In this document: positions 1 to 12,308 of the stretch, in pieces | How the letters are laid out: the number at the start of each line of letters is the position of its first letter | Numbering within the stretch: position 1 is the first letter of the stretch | NCBI GenBank assembly: GCA_013076295.1 | Contig: RQOL01000423.1 | Coordinates: 33,704 to 97,703 of the forward strand | DNA length: 64,000 bases | Direction of reading: 5' to 3' | Origin: Sanderia malayensis | Lineage: Eukaryota > Cnidaria > Scyphozoa > Semaeostomeae > Pelagiidae | Notes under the pieces: model-generated | The model's database searches: none | The model's input: only the letters and a program-made list of their open reading frames with translations | Told to the model about the DNA's origin: nothing | Made by a program: the position numbers and the translations under genes

Positions 1-156
1 ACGGGTTGCGCTCATCTGTTATTTCCAGAAATTCTGCAAAACCAAATGGCGGAAGCCCCACGATGGAAGCTGGTGTTTCTCTGGGAGAGGAGCCGAGTAG
101 CGGAAAGATATGGAAAATGGATTCCCACAGAATAACAGAGCAGGATTCCAACAAAT
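1..156 (+). CDS. Exon (3' part) of a C2H2 zinc-finger gene entering from the left edge
   Basis: Frame 3 is open from the window edge and runs into a strong splice donor (GTAAGT at 157). The encoded tail is Ser/Gly/Glu-rich with no domain. It ends one base into a codon, and the exon at 1089 needs exactly one preceding base, so the phases fit. The first exon lies outside the window. The link rests on phase and splice signals only. Confidence 0.5.
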
Positions 157-1088
157 GTAAGTAAATTTACATGTGTTTTAATTTCATACAAATTACCTCC
201 AACGTTCGCCCGTATGCCAATAGGCCTAATAGAACTAAAATCCAAATTCATTAAATATTCAGCAGATTATTTACAAAAGTTAATATCGTTAAATATTTAC
301 AGAAGTAGCTTAACAGTACAGCTTAAATAACTCCTAAAGCTTTAAATAAAGCTTTAAATAAAGCTTATTTTGTTATTTTAGGAATTAAACAAGTGAATGA
401 CAATGAAAATGATAAAGTTGTTTGTTTGGGCCTGAATATCGAAGTTTGACATTTAGAGGTTGGGGGTTGGCCCGGGTGGAAAACTTGCTCTCGCTCGCAA
501 CAATGCTTGCACATTTGCTATTGCTTTGAGTTGTTTTGTCGCACCTTTTCTATTGTTTTACGAAGAAGCCTATTGTTTTGATGATGTTGCTCGCTACGAC
601 GCGTCGGCGAAAAATAACATGTTTTCCGACCCGGGGGTTGGGTTGGCTATTCTAGAAAAGTTCCATACAGGGGAATGGAAGAAAGATTTTGGGGAAATCT
701 ACACCCCTACTAGGAAAATATTGCAGGTTTTTTAAAAAGCTCCCTGGAAATGGCTAATAATTTCTGGTGCCAACCTTGGAAAGTCACCCCCTTGGAAAGA
801 CTTTATTAAAGCCCTCTTGGAAAATTATTTCCAAGACCCCTCTGGAAATTGTACTTCAATCCCCCTGTATGTTTTTTTCTGGAATAGCCCAAACGCCATA
901 GGCCAGGGACGTAGCTAGAAGCTCAAAGGAGGGGGTGCTGAGTACTTTATTTTCTTTGTGGGATGCGCTCATTTGAGGGGGTGCTCTTTCGAGGGGGCTC
1001 TCTTTTGAGGAAATACGGTATTCATAAACTTTTCTTCAAAGAGGGCTGGGGGAGTAAATGAATAATGTTTACTTTATCTCTTACACAG
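157..1088 (+). other. Probable intron with repeat-like G-rich stretch
   Basis: Lies between the donor at 157 and an acceptor (TTACACAG) ending at 1088. It holds AT-rich DNA with short direct repeats around 330-365 and a G-run-rich stretch around 900-1030 in which GAGGGGG recurs, probably a dispersed repeat remnant. A 91-codon frame at 460-735 shows no recognisable protein features. Confidence 0.45.
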
Positions 1089-1390
1089 ATTCATCAGATG
1101 AAGATTTCATAGTTGTTAGCAAATACAATCCTTGTTCTTCAGATTGTCACTTGACTGGAAAAAAACATTACCATTGTAAATATTGTAAATATAGTACACA
1201 CAAAACTGATCGTTTCCAAAAACACATTTCAAGTCACAAGCTTCCAGCAAAGGTTACTGATGATATTAAACACACATGTAAAAAGTATTTCACAGCATTC
1301 AAAAGCGACAGTCATTCAGGAGATTGCATCTGCGAAATTCCGCATGTTCACTGCAATATTTGTCTTCACTGGGTGTGCCCTGTAAAAAAG
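1089..1390 (+). CDS. C2H2 zinc-finger exon
   Basis: The exon is bounded by acceptor TTACACAG and donor AAG|GTAACA. It encodes an acidic start (SSDEDF), then a canonical C2H2 finger with spacing C-x2-C-x12-H-x3-H, and a second Cys/His cluster (HCNICLHWVC) that continues across the splice into KHLQNNH of the next exon. It is 302 bp, entering after one base of a codon and leaving in phase 0. The protein is probably nucleic-acid binding; the family is not recognised. An ATG at 1058 lies before the acceptor, so it may not be the real start. Confidence 0.6.
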
Positions 1391-1772
1391 GTAACAACAA
1401 ATCAATCTTATTGCATTACAGTTCAATTCTTGTTGCATCAAACCAGTTGAGATATAAAAAAGTTTATTCTATCCACCTGTTACGTTCTCCTTACAAACAT
1501 CAACGCTCTTCTGTATGATAGGTTGATATGAAAGATTTAGTTTTAGAATTAATTTTCTATGGTCCCAACAACAACACCTCAAATACCATAATGCTTTCAT
1601 TAAACACCCATTTCTTTAAAACGCCCCCCCCCCTCGAATAAAGGCCCCCTTATTTTATAATTTTTGTAAATAAACGCCCCCTCTAATAGACGCCCCCTTG
1701 TGGAGGGGCGTGTATTCGAAACACACACAGCAGTCATAAGAATGTTCAGGATCACCTTTTTTCTTTTCACAG
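1391..1772 (+). other. Intron with C-run repeat
   Basis: A phase-0 GT-AG intron of 382 bp with a pyrimidine-rich acceptor. Positions ~1620-1710 contain several CGCCCCC / GGCCCCC blocks separated by AT-rich bases, in both orientations around 1690-1710. This resembles a short inverted-repeat element. Confidence 0.5.
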
Positions 1773-4700
1773 GGATATGACCGTCAATACAAACATTTAC
1801 AAAATAATCATAAAGAGAACATTGAGAGTTTCGTTACTGGGAATGATAGTATACCTACAACTAGCAACTTACCAATTGATACGTCGAAAACCAAATACCA
1901 ACATCATCTATCCCCACAACATGTTACTACAAAGAAGGCAAAACCAAATACTCCTGTTCAAAGCAAGACCCCTTATTTAATATGTGCTTCAACAGCTGTT
2001 GATAGCCCGACTGCAAGAGTACATAGAGATAAGCATGCTGACACTAGTAATTCAGAATTCGAAATAGATGATTGGGCTGATAATAATAATGCTACACGCA
2101 GGAGGACTTTGTTTCACACTGGAAATGAACCAGAGGCAGAAACATCAAATGATGATATTGGAATCACAGCTTTGGAGGATGAAAGTAAAGCCAACAATAC
2201 TATTGAGCAATGTGTGGTCTGTGGAACAGTCGATAATGTTTCTAAATTACAAATACTTGAAAAAGGAAGTAGTAGCAAAATGAACCTAATAAAGTTATTA
2301 TCATTGCTTTCATTTTACAGAATAAAATCAAAAAAATTGGATAATATTTCCATTTGTAAGAAGGATAGGAAAGTATTTTTCAATTATTTTGATTACTACT
2401 TGAAGGACATCGAGGCTTCTATTGTACAAAGTGATGAGGGCAAATCACAGGTTAATGTTAGTGCATCTGCTGAGATCACTAAAGTGGCAACAGTGAATCA
2501 AAAGAATGTAGAAAGCATAAGAAGTCGTATTTGCGAAGTAGTGAAGACCCAAATTGACGAGGCATGCCTGCCAAAAAACATTTTGACAGTGAAATCCATC
2601 ATAAATTCTGGGAAAACAGGAGAAAGTAGGGAGCCTAACGCACTCGAGTTGATCTCATTTGCATTAGGAAAAATACTGAGTCCTACTTTTGTAGATTACT
2701 CTGACGATAAAACAGCAAAGCGACAGTGTTTCAAGGTAGATGAGTTTAAAATCCTCGAAGAATGTAATTCACTCCCAACACCCATTACTCTGTTTGATAT
2801 TACACTTTTAGGAGGAAATGCTATTTCCAGCCGTGAAGAGGCTTTTAAATTTCTCCAGATTAACAACATCAGGCAGTCTTTGTTTTCAAGGTATTCGTGG
2901 TCACCATTAAAAGAAATGATGACGGATGAAATTTCAAACTTTCAGAGCAGTGACTTATTTTATGTAATGAACAAGTCAGGAATAACTTATTCTTACAGTG
3001 AAGATGAAAAGACACATGAAAAATGCAAAGAAAAGCTTGATAAAGAGCGATCCTCAATCCTTCTAAATATACCATCTAACTGTCACCTCAACCAAATTGA
3101 CAACCTTGAAACCCACATGCATTACGTCCTGATGTTAAGCACAAATGAAAAGCTGCTACACTTTATGACACAGCAAGTTGTCTATATTGACAATTTTGTT
3201 CCTAACATAGACTTTTTCCAAAGTCAGCCATCATTTCTTCTAGAAGAAAAATCATTTGCTTGTGAAGAAGTTGAGACGGGATTGATAAACAAGTTTTCTG
3301 AAAAACTTGTACAATATGTCAAAAATACATCACAGATACTACAGGAGAAAGACGGCGTTGAAGAATTTATCAATGCTTTATCTGCAAATGAAACTCAGAG
3401 TGATAAAGCCACTGAGCCTAAAATTGAAATTAGTAAAATGCCAAGAAAAAGGGTTTTAGATGAGCATTTTCAAGGAAACCTATCAGGTGATCACAATCAC
3501 ACCTCTGAAAAGCTTTATTACCGAATAGATGCACTGAGCTCAACCAATATGTTTGACACTAAAACATTGGTGGAAAAGACAATGGATGAATATCAGCTAT
3601 TTAAGTTAGGTTACATTGAACAGTCTGAGTATCATCCTATGACACCATTCCTCTTTATCGAATCTCATGGTCCAATATCAAATCAAAATTTGACAGATTT
3701 CCAATACTATAGAAATATATATGGACTAGAACATCACCCGCCTACAGATGAAAAAGCACAAGAAATAGTAGATAGCATATTAACTACTGAATGTCCAGGT
3801 GTGTATGATTCACAGCAATCACAAGAGCTTTGTTCATATAGGGAATGTATTGAAAATCTGACCAAAAAGAAAGGCCTTATAACATGCATCGGAAGTCTTA
3901 CAAAAATTGCCAAAAACACATTGAACCTTCAACAAGCTTTAGAGCTGACTTAATGAAATATTTTCAGGAGAATCATGCTGGGATTTACATTTCTGATAGT
4001 GAATTGATGAGGAGAACTGATAATAGAGCTAACATCGTTGCCTGGATAAGTGACATGATGTTTACTTTCAGGACATTGAAGGCATCAAAAGGAGTCACAT
4101 ATGGTAAAATGTGTAAGACCAAAGCAATGCAGACTGTAAAACCTATAACAAAGAACGAACACTGGCAACAAGGAGTTGTTGCCAGTGTTCGTTTGGCTAT
4201 CTGATAATCCGACTGCCTCACAATATCCCTCATACAGTATCATAAAATCAAAAGTCTACTTGATGAGAAGGAAGTTGATCTGTACTTGAAGATGCATAGT
4301 AGGAAAGTTGATGCCTCCGGAAAAAATGCAAAGACATTAAAGAAACGCAGCACTATTGAAGAGAAGTCAGTTCACAATGAAGACTTTTATATAGATTTTA
4401 GAGAACTTGGCTCAACCTTAAATGAAGACGAAGTTTTCAAAGAAATCAATCATCCTGCTGAAGCCCTTGGACTGATAAGTGTGATTACTGGAAATGACAA
4501 AAATCCAGGATTCAGATCATGCACTAAGAAACATGCAATCATAACATACAAAGAATTTGTAAAAGATGGTAATATGAAAGATCTCGTGGGTGAAAGTGCA
4601 CAGTTTAGAAACAATTCAGAGTCCCAATTAATGTATCACAAGTTTGTTGCTGCAATGTACTTCAGGCTTTACAGGGTTGAAATTCGATCACTTGGTCTCG

Positions 4701-5029
4701 ATTGGGAGTCGTTTGCAACAGAAGATTCTGTTAACCTCCAATTATTAAGAGAAGTTGGAATGCGTAAATTCAAAGGAAAAGCATATATGTATGTGCCGAT
4801 GCCAGGTGTGTTGAGTGCAGCGTTCAAGCGTGTCATCTACCAGATCATGGAATATGATCAAATATTTGAGAGCATTCCTGAGTATCCTGACCCAACTGAA
4901 TTCGGTTTCAGTGAAATTGGAGAGGGGGTACTTACCCCAACCCTTAATCAAGATTTTGAAGAAGGTGCTACCTTTTATACAGTTATGGAATCAGCTATTA
5001 AAGATGGTGATGAAGTAGATATTGAATAA
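1773..5029 (+). pseudogene. Large last exon of the C2H2 gene, broken by frame changes
   Basis: From the acceptor at 1772 one frame is open to a TAA at 3951. It finishes the second Cys/His finger (KHLQNNH), then gives a hydrophilic linker, a CxxC motif (QCVVCG, near 2210) and a long region of unknown family. Protein-like sequence continues in the +2 frame from about 3940 (ADLMKYFQENHAG) to a TGA-TAA at 4202-4207. Between ~4170 and 4255 a third frame looks coding (LPVFVWLSDNP). The +2 frame then resumes to 5029, ending in an acidic tail (GDEVDIE). At least three frame changes are needed to read it through, so it is a recent pseudogene or carries sequence errors. The middle break coincides with a perfect hairpin at 4154-4193. 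No named domain is seen beyond the fingers. Confidence 0.6.
4154..4193. repeat. Perfect 18-bp inverted repeat with a 4-base loop
   Basis: Arms 4154-4171 and 4176-4193 are exact reverse complements around the loop GGAG. It lies inside the broken exon, exactly where the coding frame shifts. Confidence 0.9.
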
Positions 5030-5958
5030 GACTATTGTTATTTCAAAAGATACATCAAATAATGTACTCTGTAACTATAACACAAAATTTATGGACTTCA
5101 AGATTGATACAGACACTTGACGAATCCTAATTTCGTGATTCCATTAGCTGGGGCAAAAGTCTTCACAGCAGGCAGAAATATTGGTAGACAAAACTTGCTG
5201 CTGAACAATTTGAGGACATAATTCCTTTATGTATCATGACTCACTCCAAACTGGAGAGCTGGCTTGGATAAAAATCATGCAAACTAATTTGCTTAGGCCA
5301 ACCAACCAAGCCCAGGCTTAACCAAGCCTAAACTTTAAAGCTTCTACTATTATAGTAGACTAGCCTTGGCCAGGCCTAATTCCAAAGTTGGTAAGGCCAG
5401 GTACCTAAGTTTAATTGAGTGGATGTGGAAACTGGAGTGGAGACTGGGCAGCCAGCACAGCTGTACAGCAGCACAGCCCTCTTGAATAACAGATGGACAT
5501 GTAGACAGAGATTCTAATAAAAGGGCATTTCTGTCTGCTTATTATACTATTATAAATTATGCTTACCTATTCTCTTCTTCAGCAGCATTTCCTTTTAGCG
5601 AGCAGACGAGCCTGCACCACAAACAAAACACTCGAATTTGTGAACAACAACTCTTCTTCTTCTGTCAGCAGCAGGCCCAGGCTTCAGTGCAGCACTGGAG
5701 TAGATACTAATGGCCCCAAGCATTTCATTTTCATTTCCATGTATCAATGCAAGCTTTTAATTACAGGGTCGATACTTTGTCATTTCTTTCCGGGTTTCGA
5801 TAAAATTGTGAGCCTTTCTGTCGATTGGGAAACCACAGCTTCACCGCCATTATTTTTTTCCACCTTGCCCCACATCAAACATGTTGTGTTTTCAGACTTC
5901 AGACAGGGGCTGATCTGACCAATCAAATTGGTGAAAAAAAATCACGTGAACAATCTGT
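5030..5958. other. Non-coding spacer with small palindromes
   Basis: No gene is supported. Positions 5280-5420 hold repeated AAGCC / GGCTT words and a short hairpin around TCTACTA...TAGTAGA, possibly a small inverted-repeat element. A 119-codon open frame at 5559-5918 has no protein-family features. Confidence 0.4.
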
Positions 5959-6685
5959 ATGACCAACAAATATGGGTTTGCCATTCATGGCTGCATTGAT
6001 GGTTGGAGCCGCCGGATAATATGGCTATATGTGACTCGTTCGAACAATTTTCCTAGTAACATAGCTGCTTACTACCTTGAGGCTGTACAAGAAATAGGTG
6101 GCTGTCCCACAAAAATAGTGACCGACTTAGGGACTGAAAATGGTTTAGTGGCAGGAATACAATCGTTTTTTAGAAACGATCCTGATAGTCACAAGTACGT
6201 GCCCTTCCCAAGGAATCAGAGGATAGAAGGATGGTGGTCGTTTTTGAGGAAAGGTTATTCGGGGTGGTGGATAAACTTTTTCAAAGATTTAGAAGAATCC
6301 GGAAATCTGAATTTAGCAGATCCTTTGGAAAAGGAATGCCTCTGGTTTTTTTTCCAATTTGCTGCAAGAGGAGCTGGATAACGTCAAAACTCATTGGAAT
6401 TCACATTATGTTAGAAAATCCCGTTTTAATACTATTCATGGAAGGCCTGATTATCTTTTCCATGTCCCCGAAAGCCGTGGTTGCCACAGTTATCTTGTTC
6501 CAGTTCCAGAAAATGAAATAACTTATGCAAGATCACATCTTATCAAGCGCGAAGATAGCAATGCTTACCTCGAGTATTTCGAATATTTGCAAGAATATAC
6601 TGGCTTTGACGTGCCCAGGAATTGGAGGGAAGCACTGAATCTGTTCCAATCTCTTTTATCAATAGCAAAAGGCGATGATGCTTGA
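5959..6685 (+). pseudogene. Integrase-like (DDE) protein with one frameshift
   Basis: It resembles the eukaryotic integrase-core family found in many animal genomes. The catalytic-type acidic residues are in order: Asp in HGCIDGWSRR, Asp in VTDLGTEN and Glu in NQRIEGWWS. Family-typical text follows (WWINFFKDL, ECLWFFFQ). The first frame ends at 6381, while the matching continuation (LLQEELDNVKTHWN, then GRPDYLFHVPE) is in another frame from about 6355. The shift falls at a run of eight T near 6345-6355. A TGA lies four codons before the ATG, and the usual N-terminal part is absent or in an upstream exon. It is probably a transposon-derived gene, either dead or affected by a homopolymer error. 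Confidence 0.75.
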
Positions 6686-7337
6686 CACTGTATGAGATTT
6701 AATATTGCACCTTTATTAGATTTATGAAACAATTGCTGTAGAAAATCACAGATTTTTGGGGTTAGGGCATGTGCCACTTATAATATAGATGAATTTAAGG
6801 GTAAACTTTTAAGGGGACATGGTTAACTATAAAATAAAACTGACAAGGCAGCCACAGAAGATATCTTAGTATCCTGCTTTCATCGTTTGCTACCACGCCC
6901 ATACATTCAAATCGGCTTGCAAATAAAGTAGAGTCCCGCATGCAAAAACCCACTTTTCGTAATCTAGCCTATTGTTTTTGTGATCTAGCCTATTGTTCTT
7001 GCAAAAAATTGTTGTCTCAGATTCTTAACGCCTGGATTCTTATATGCGGACTCTACTGTATGATGAGTCCTATGGTAAACCCATCTGTGCGGAAAACAAG
7101 CACAAACAAAAACCATATCAACAATGAAAAAATTATCATCCAAACAAAACTATAAAATAATACATAATAAAAAAGGACGTAGGCTAACATTCATTCTCAT
7201 ACGAGTACATTGTAAAACACATTTTATAGATATTTTTCTTGATAGTTAGACTTACTTCAGAGTTTAAAATGTAAATATTATGCAGTTTATAAAACATTTA
7301 AGAAAAGTAGTACACTGTTCAACAGAAATTGGTCTCT
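6686..7337. other. AT-rich spacer
   Basis: No gene or recognisable repeat. It contains two near-identical short phrases (CTAGCCTATTGTT...TG) at about 6960-7000. It is the shared 3' side of two convergent gene remnants. Confidence 0.5.
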
Positions 7338-8640
7338 TTAGTGTCTTCCGAAAGCATTCCCTTTACAGAAAGCGGTAGCAAATACTTCACAAAACTGTGA
7401 ATCACTTTGCACGTGAGCCACAGGAATGGTAACTTCACGTGGACATGCTCCAACAGTTGGAAAGCAGAGTGAATGATTTGGGTTTCGTTGCATGCAGTCC
7501 TGATCAAACAAGACTTTTATTTTTATTTCTTCGTCTCCGCCAAGTGGTTTATGTTCCTGACCAGTTAGCCACTTCATTAAACCAGGGATAGAAATATCAG
7601 CAGTTGTGAACTCGTCATGATCCTCATTCGTTTCATCAAAGTTCTTGAAAGCCACAGCTGTATCCAAACTTTGCACATTTTTATCCTCAAATCGCAGGAG
7701 TACCTCTTGCAGCATATCCATGATTTCTTCCTCCTTTGCACGTTTTGATGACCCCTCTGCCGAATACTGTGGAACCATGCAGCTATAAAGATAGTTTGCA
7801 TCAGGTTTGCCTTCATTGCTGGCGACAAAAACATTTTGCATTAAGTTAGGGCATTGTGTGATGTTGTCCATCAGGTTGTATGACTCTAAGCCCTTTGCAA
7901 ACTCCTTCATGTACAGGCTTTGTTTGCTGACAAAGGAAACTTTCAGCGAGGAAATGATGTCATCGATGTTCTTATCGTTCATGGGACCTGTGTAATCGTT
8001 CTCCAATATTAAGTCCTCACACGCTTTTACATCATTTCTCACAAGATCTAAAGTTTCCTCTTCTTTCTTGGTAAGGCTTAGTTCATTCACCTTGGCAAAG
8101 TCAATAGCATGAAACATGCATTTGAAAGCATGTTCATCTAAGAATGATGGTGGTGGGCCTCCCTGGCCCAGAGCAACAGCAGCTATCTCACCAACATGTA
8201 CGGAAATTTCCATTCTGCACATGGAAAGTTGAACGTAGTGGGGAGCCACCAGGAAGCATTTCTTTTGCAATCATCTTCATTGTGTCTGTCATGAATTCTC
8301 TGGCAATAGCTCCTTGATCTATCCCATCCTCTCCTACATATTTGACACGCAATGTATGAAGCACTGGATTTTTTGCAGCTTGATGTCGCCAAACTTTAAG
8401 TACTCTCGCCAGTGGTGCACCCCTGCGTACTACCAGAAAGAAATGTTGGTCTTTAACTACCTTCGACTTCAATGAACCAATTATATCATCCACTGAATTG
8501 AATGAACCTTTGGGAAGACTTTCAACAGGACCTTCTACACTGGATAATTCAATTACAGGGGTTTCCTCTGCAACTGGGAAAGCACTGGCTAACATAGCCA
8601 TGTCATCAGCATTCAAATATTCAGTTATATTTGAGTTTAT
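7338..8640 (-). pseudogene. HECT-type E3 ubiquitin ligase domain, frameshifted and 5'-truncated
   Basis: HECT domains take ubiquitin from an E2 onto a C-terminal cysteine and pass it to a substrate. In order on the minus strand: an N-terminal-lobe motif (VKYVGEDGIDQGAIAREF), EIAAVALGQGGPPPSFL, a helical middle part, and a C-terminal lobe with a candidate active cysteine in TVGACPREVTIP, ending close to the stop as in HECT proteins. The reading frame switches at about 8205-8215, where one extra base would explain the break. The frame stays open upstream to ~8640 (ITEYLNADDM) and runs directly into the tRNA array, with no start codon, so the 5' part is lost or lies beyond an intron. It converges with the integrase remnant. 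Confidence 0.75.
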
Positions 8641-9143
8641 AGAAGGACTCTGTTATTTCTAACAATGTTAATGTTTTCATGGAAAACAAAAAATTTCCCA
8701 TCATAAGACCATTCAAATTCAAAGTTTCCTTGATAATATCATGCCTGGTGGAAATCACCCACTTTGAATATATTTCCGTATTTTCCAACAATCCCATTTT
8801 TTGATATTTCAGAATTAACCCTGATCACATCATCATATGAATTTTAGTAACACTTCCGGATAATGTAATATGAGAACATGGTTTTTTCCTTTTCAAAAGC
8901 AGGAGCACTCCTTTTGCTTTTTAAGGTTTCATGGGTTTTTCATCCAATGACATTCATCAGACACATAGCATTACTTTTTGCTGCAATAATGAGAAGTGAT
9001 CTGTGTCTCAGTGACCGAAGGAAAATCATCTGCTCTAGTAACCTAATTATGATATTATTGTTGTGTGTATGAATATCTTTTCCTGGTGATATTATCTAAA
9101 AGAACAATGATTTTCCACATCAAAGTAACATGGCTAGCAAAAT

Positions 9144-9225
9144 CGCTGTGAACAGGATTTAAACCTGTGAGGGAATATTCCATTTGATTTCAAGTCAAAC
9201 GCCTTAACCACTCGGCCATCACAGC
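9144..9225 (-). tRNA. tRNA-Ser(UGA), type C
   Basis: First copy of the array. Stems are good and the terminator is present, but the T-loop C56 is T, which breaks the B box. Confidence 0.75.
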
Positions 9226-9743
9226 ATGTATCATTTATAGAAGGACTCTGTTATTTCTAACAATGTTAATGTTTTTTTTGAAAACAAAAAGATTTCGCAT
9301 CATAACACCATTCAAATTCAAAGTTTCCTTGATACTATCTTGCCTGGTGGAAATCACCCACTTTGAATATATTTCCGTATTTTCCAACAATCCCATTTTT
9401 TGATATTTCAGAATTAACCCTGATCACATCATCATATGAATTTTAGTAACACTTCCGGATAATGTAATATGAGAACATGATTTTTTCCTTTTCAAAACCA
9501 GGAGCACTCCTTTTGCTTTTTAAGGTTTCATGGGTTTTTCATCCAATGACATTCATCACACACATAACATTACTTTTTCGCTGCAATAATTAGAAATCAT
9601 CTGTGTCACAGTGACCTAAGGAGAAACATTTGCTCTAGTAACCTAATTGTGATATTATTGTTCCGTGTATAAATCTCTCTTCCTGGTGATATTATCTAAA
9701 AGAACAATGATTTTGCACATCAAAGTAACATTGCTAGCAAAAT

Positions 9744-9825
9744 CGCTTTGAACAGGATTTGAACCTGTAAGGGAATATCGCATTTGATTTCAAGTCAAAC
9801 GCCTTAACCACTCGGCCATCACAGC
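9744..9825 (-). tRNA. tRNA-Ser(UGA), near-canonical (A-like)
   Basis: A and B boxes are intact. One mismatch lies in the acceptor stem from a G-to-T change (GCTTTG on the plus strand), with small changes in the variable arm. One of the better candidates for a working gene. Confidence 0.8.
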
Positions 9826-10464
9826 AAGTATCATTTATAGAAGGACTTTGTTATTTCTAACAATGTTAATGTTTTTATTGAAAACAAAAAGATTTCACAT
9901 CATAACACTATTCAAATTCAAAGTTTCCTTAATACTATCTTGCCTGGTGGAAATCACCCAGTTTGCATATATTACCGTATTTTCTATTCTAGTTTTTATT
10001 GAAAACAAAAAGATTTCGCATCATAACACCATTCAAATTCAAAGTTTCCTTGATACTATCTTGCCTGGTGGAAATCACCCACTTTGAATATATTTCCTTA
10101 TTTTCCAACAATCCCATTTTTTGATATTTCAGAATTAACCCTGATCACATCATCATATGAATTTTAGTACCAGTTCCAGCTAAATGTAATATGAGAACAT
10201 GGTTTTTTCCTTTTCAAAACCAGGAGCACTCCTTTTGCTAATTAAGGTTTCATGGGTTTTTCATCCAATGACATTCATCACACACATAGCATTACTTTTT
10301 GCTCCAATAATGAGAAATGATCTGTGTGAAAGTGACCTAAGGGGAATCATCTGCTCTAGTAACCTAATGATGATATTATTGTTGGGTGTACAAATATCTC
10401 TTTCTGGTGATATTATCTAAAAGAACAATGATTTTGCACAACAAAGTAACATTGCTTGCAAAAT

Positions 10465-10546
10465 CGCTGTGAACAGGATTTGAACCTGTGAGGAAATATG
10501 CCATTTGATTTCAAGTCAAACACCTTAATCACTCGGCCATCACAGT
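10465..10546 (-). tRNA. tRNA-Ser(UGA), type B
   Basis: Type B lesions: A1/C72 mismatch, G19 to A, weak variable arm. The anticodon and terminator are kept. Confidence 0.75.
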
Positions 10547-11064
10547 GTGTATCATTTATAGAAGGACTTTGTTATTTCTAACAATGTTAATGTTTTTATT
10601 GAAAACAAAAAGATTTCGCATCATAACACCATTCAAATTTAAAGTTTCCTTGATACTATCTTGCCTGGTGGGAATCACCCACTTTGAATATATTTCCGTA
10701 TTTTCCAACAATCCCATTTTTTGATATTTCAGAATTACCCATAATCACATCGTTATATGAATTTTAGTAACAGTTCCAGCCAAATGTAATATGAGAACAT
10801 GGCTTTTTCCTTTTCAAAAGCAGGAGCACTCCTTTCGCTTTTTAAGGTTTCATGGGATTTTCATCCAATGACATTCATCAGACACATAGCATTACTTTTT
10901 GCTGCAATAATGAGAAATGATCTGTGTCTCAGTGACCGAAGGAAAATCATCTGCTCTAGTAACCTAATTATGATATTATTGTTGTGTGTATAAATATCTC
11001 TTCCTGGTGATATTATCTAAAAGAACAATGATCTTCCACATCAAAGTAACATAGCTAGCAAAAT

Positions 11065-11146
11065 CGTTGTGAACAGGATTTAAACCTGTGAGGGAATATC
11101 CCATTTGATTTCAAGTCAAACGCCTTAACCACTCGGCCATCACAGC
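11065..11146 (-). tRNA. tRNA-Ser(UGA), type C
   Basis: C56 to T plus one acceptor-stem change (CGTTGTG on the plus strand). Confidence 0.72.
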
Positions 11147-11664
11147 ATGTATCATTTATAGAAGGACTCTGTTATTTCTAACAATGTTAATGTTTTTATT
11201 GAAAACAAAAAGATTTCGCATCATAACACCATTCAAATTCAAAGTTTCCTTGATACTATCTTGCCTGGTGGAAATCACCCACTTTGAATATATTTCCGTA
11301 TTTTCAAACAATCCCATTTTTTGATATTTCAGAATTCACCCGGATCACATCATCATATGAATTTTAGTAACACTTCCGGATAATGTAATATGAGAACATG
11401 ATTTTTTCCTTTTCAAAACCAGGAGCACTCCTTTTGCTTTTTAAGGTTTCATGGGTTTTTCATCCAATGACATTCATCACACACATAACATTACTTTTTT
11501 GCTGCAATAAATAGAAATGATCTGTGTCACAGTGACCTAAAGAGAAACATTTGCTCTAGTAACCTAATTGTGATATTATTGTTGCGTGTACAAATATCTC
11601 TTTCCGGTGATATTATCTAAAAGAACAATGATTTTGCACATCAAAGTAACATTGCTTGCAAAAT

Positions 11665-11746
11665 CGCTGTGAACAGGATTTGAACCTGTGAGGAAATATG
11701 CCATTTGATTTCAAGTCAAACACCTTAATCACTCGGCCATCACAGT
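11665..11746 (-). tRNA. tRNA-Ser(UGA), type B
   Basis: Type B; terminator present. Confidence 0.75.
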
Positions 11747-12263
11747 GTGTATCATTTATAGAAGGACTTTGTTATTTCTAACAATGTTAATGTTTTTATT
11801 GAAAACAAAAAGATTTGACATCATAACACTATTCAAATTCAAAGTTTCCTTAATAACATCTTGCCTTGTGGAAATCACCTAGTTTGAATATATTTTCCTA
11901 TTTTCCAGCAATCAAATTTTTTGATATTTCAGAATTACCCCTGATCACATGATTATATGAATTTTAGTAACAGCTCCGGATAATGTAAAATGAAAACACG
12001 ATTTTTACCTTTTCAAAACCAGGAGCATTCCTTTTGCTTTTTAAGGTTTCCTGGGTTTTTCATCCACCAGAAATCTTCACACACATAACATTACTTTTTG
12101 CTCTAATAATGAGAAATGATCTGTGTCTCAGTCACCTAAGGAGAATCATCTGCTCTAGTAAGGTAATTATCATATTATTGTTGTGTGTATAATTATCTAT
12201 TCCTGGTGATATTACCTAAAAGAACAATGATTTTGCACATCAAAGTAACATTGATAGCACTAT

Positions 12264-12308
12264 CGCTGTGAACAGGATTTGAACCTGTGAGGGAATATCC
12301 CATTTGAT
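12264..12308 (-). pseudogene. 3' half of tRNA-Ser
   Basis: Only the T-arm, variable arm and acceptor 3' strand remain. The anticodon loop and 5' half are lost by a deletion that fuses CATTTGAT to the spacer word AGAACGACTC. There is no TTTT directly after it. Confidence 0.8.

Noticed and set aside
460..735. 91-codon open frame near the left edge.
   Set aside because: No domain, no splice fit with the adjoining zinc-finger exons, and it lies in a probable intron.
5559..5918. 119-codon open frame before the integrase.
   Set aside because: Composition not protein-like, and no link to the integrase family's usual N-terminus could be shown.
9144..9225. tRNA-Sec (anticodon TCA) on the plus strand, or tRNA-Leu because of the long variable arm.
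   Set aside because: TCA is only the complement. The foldable strand is minus, with anticodon TGA. Discriminator G73 and the 82-base serine layout exclude Leu.
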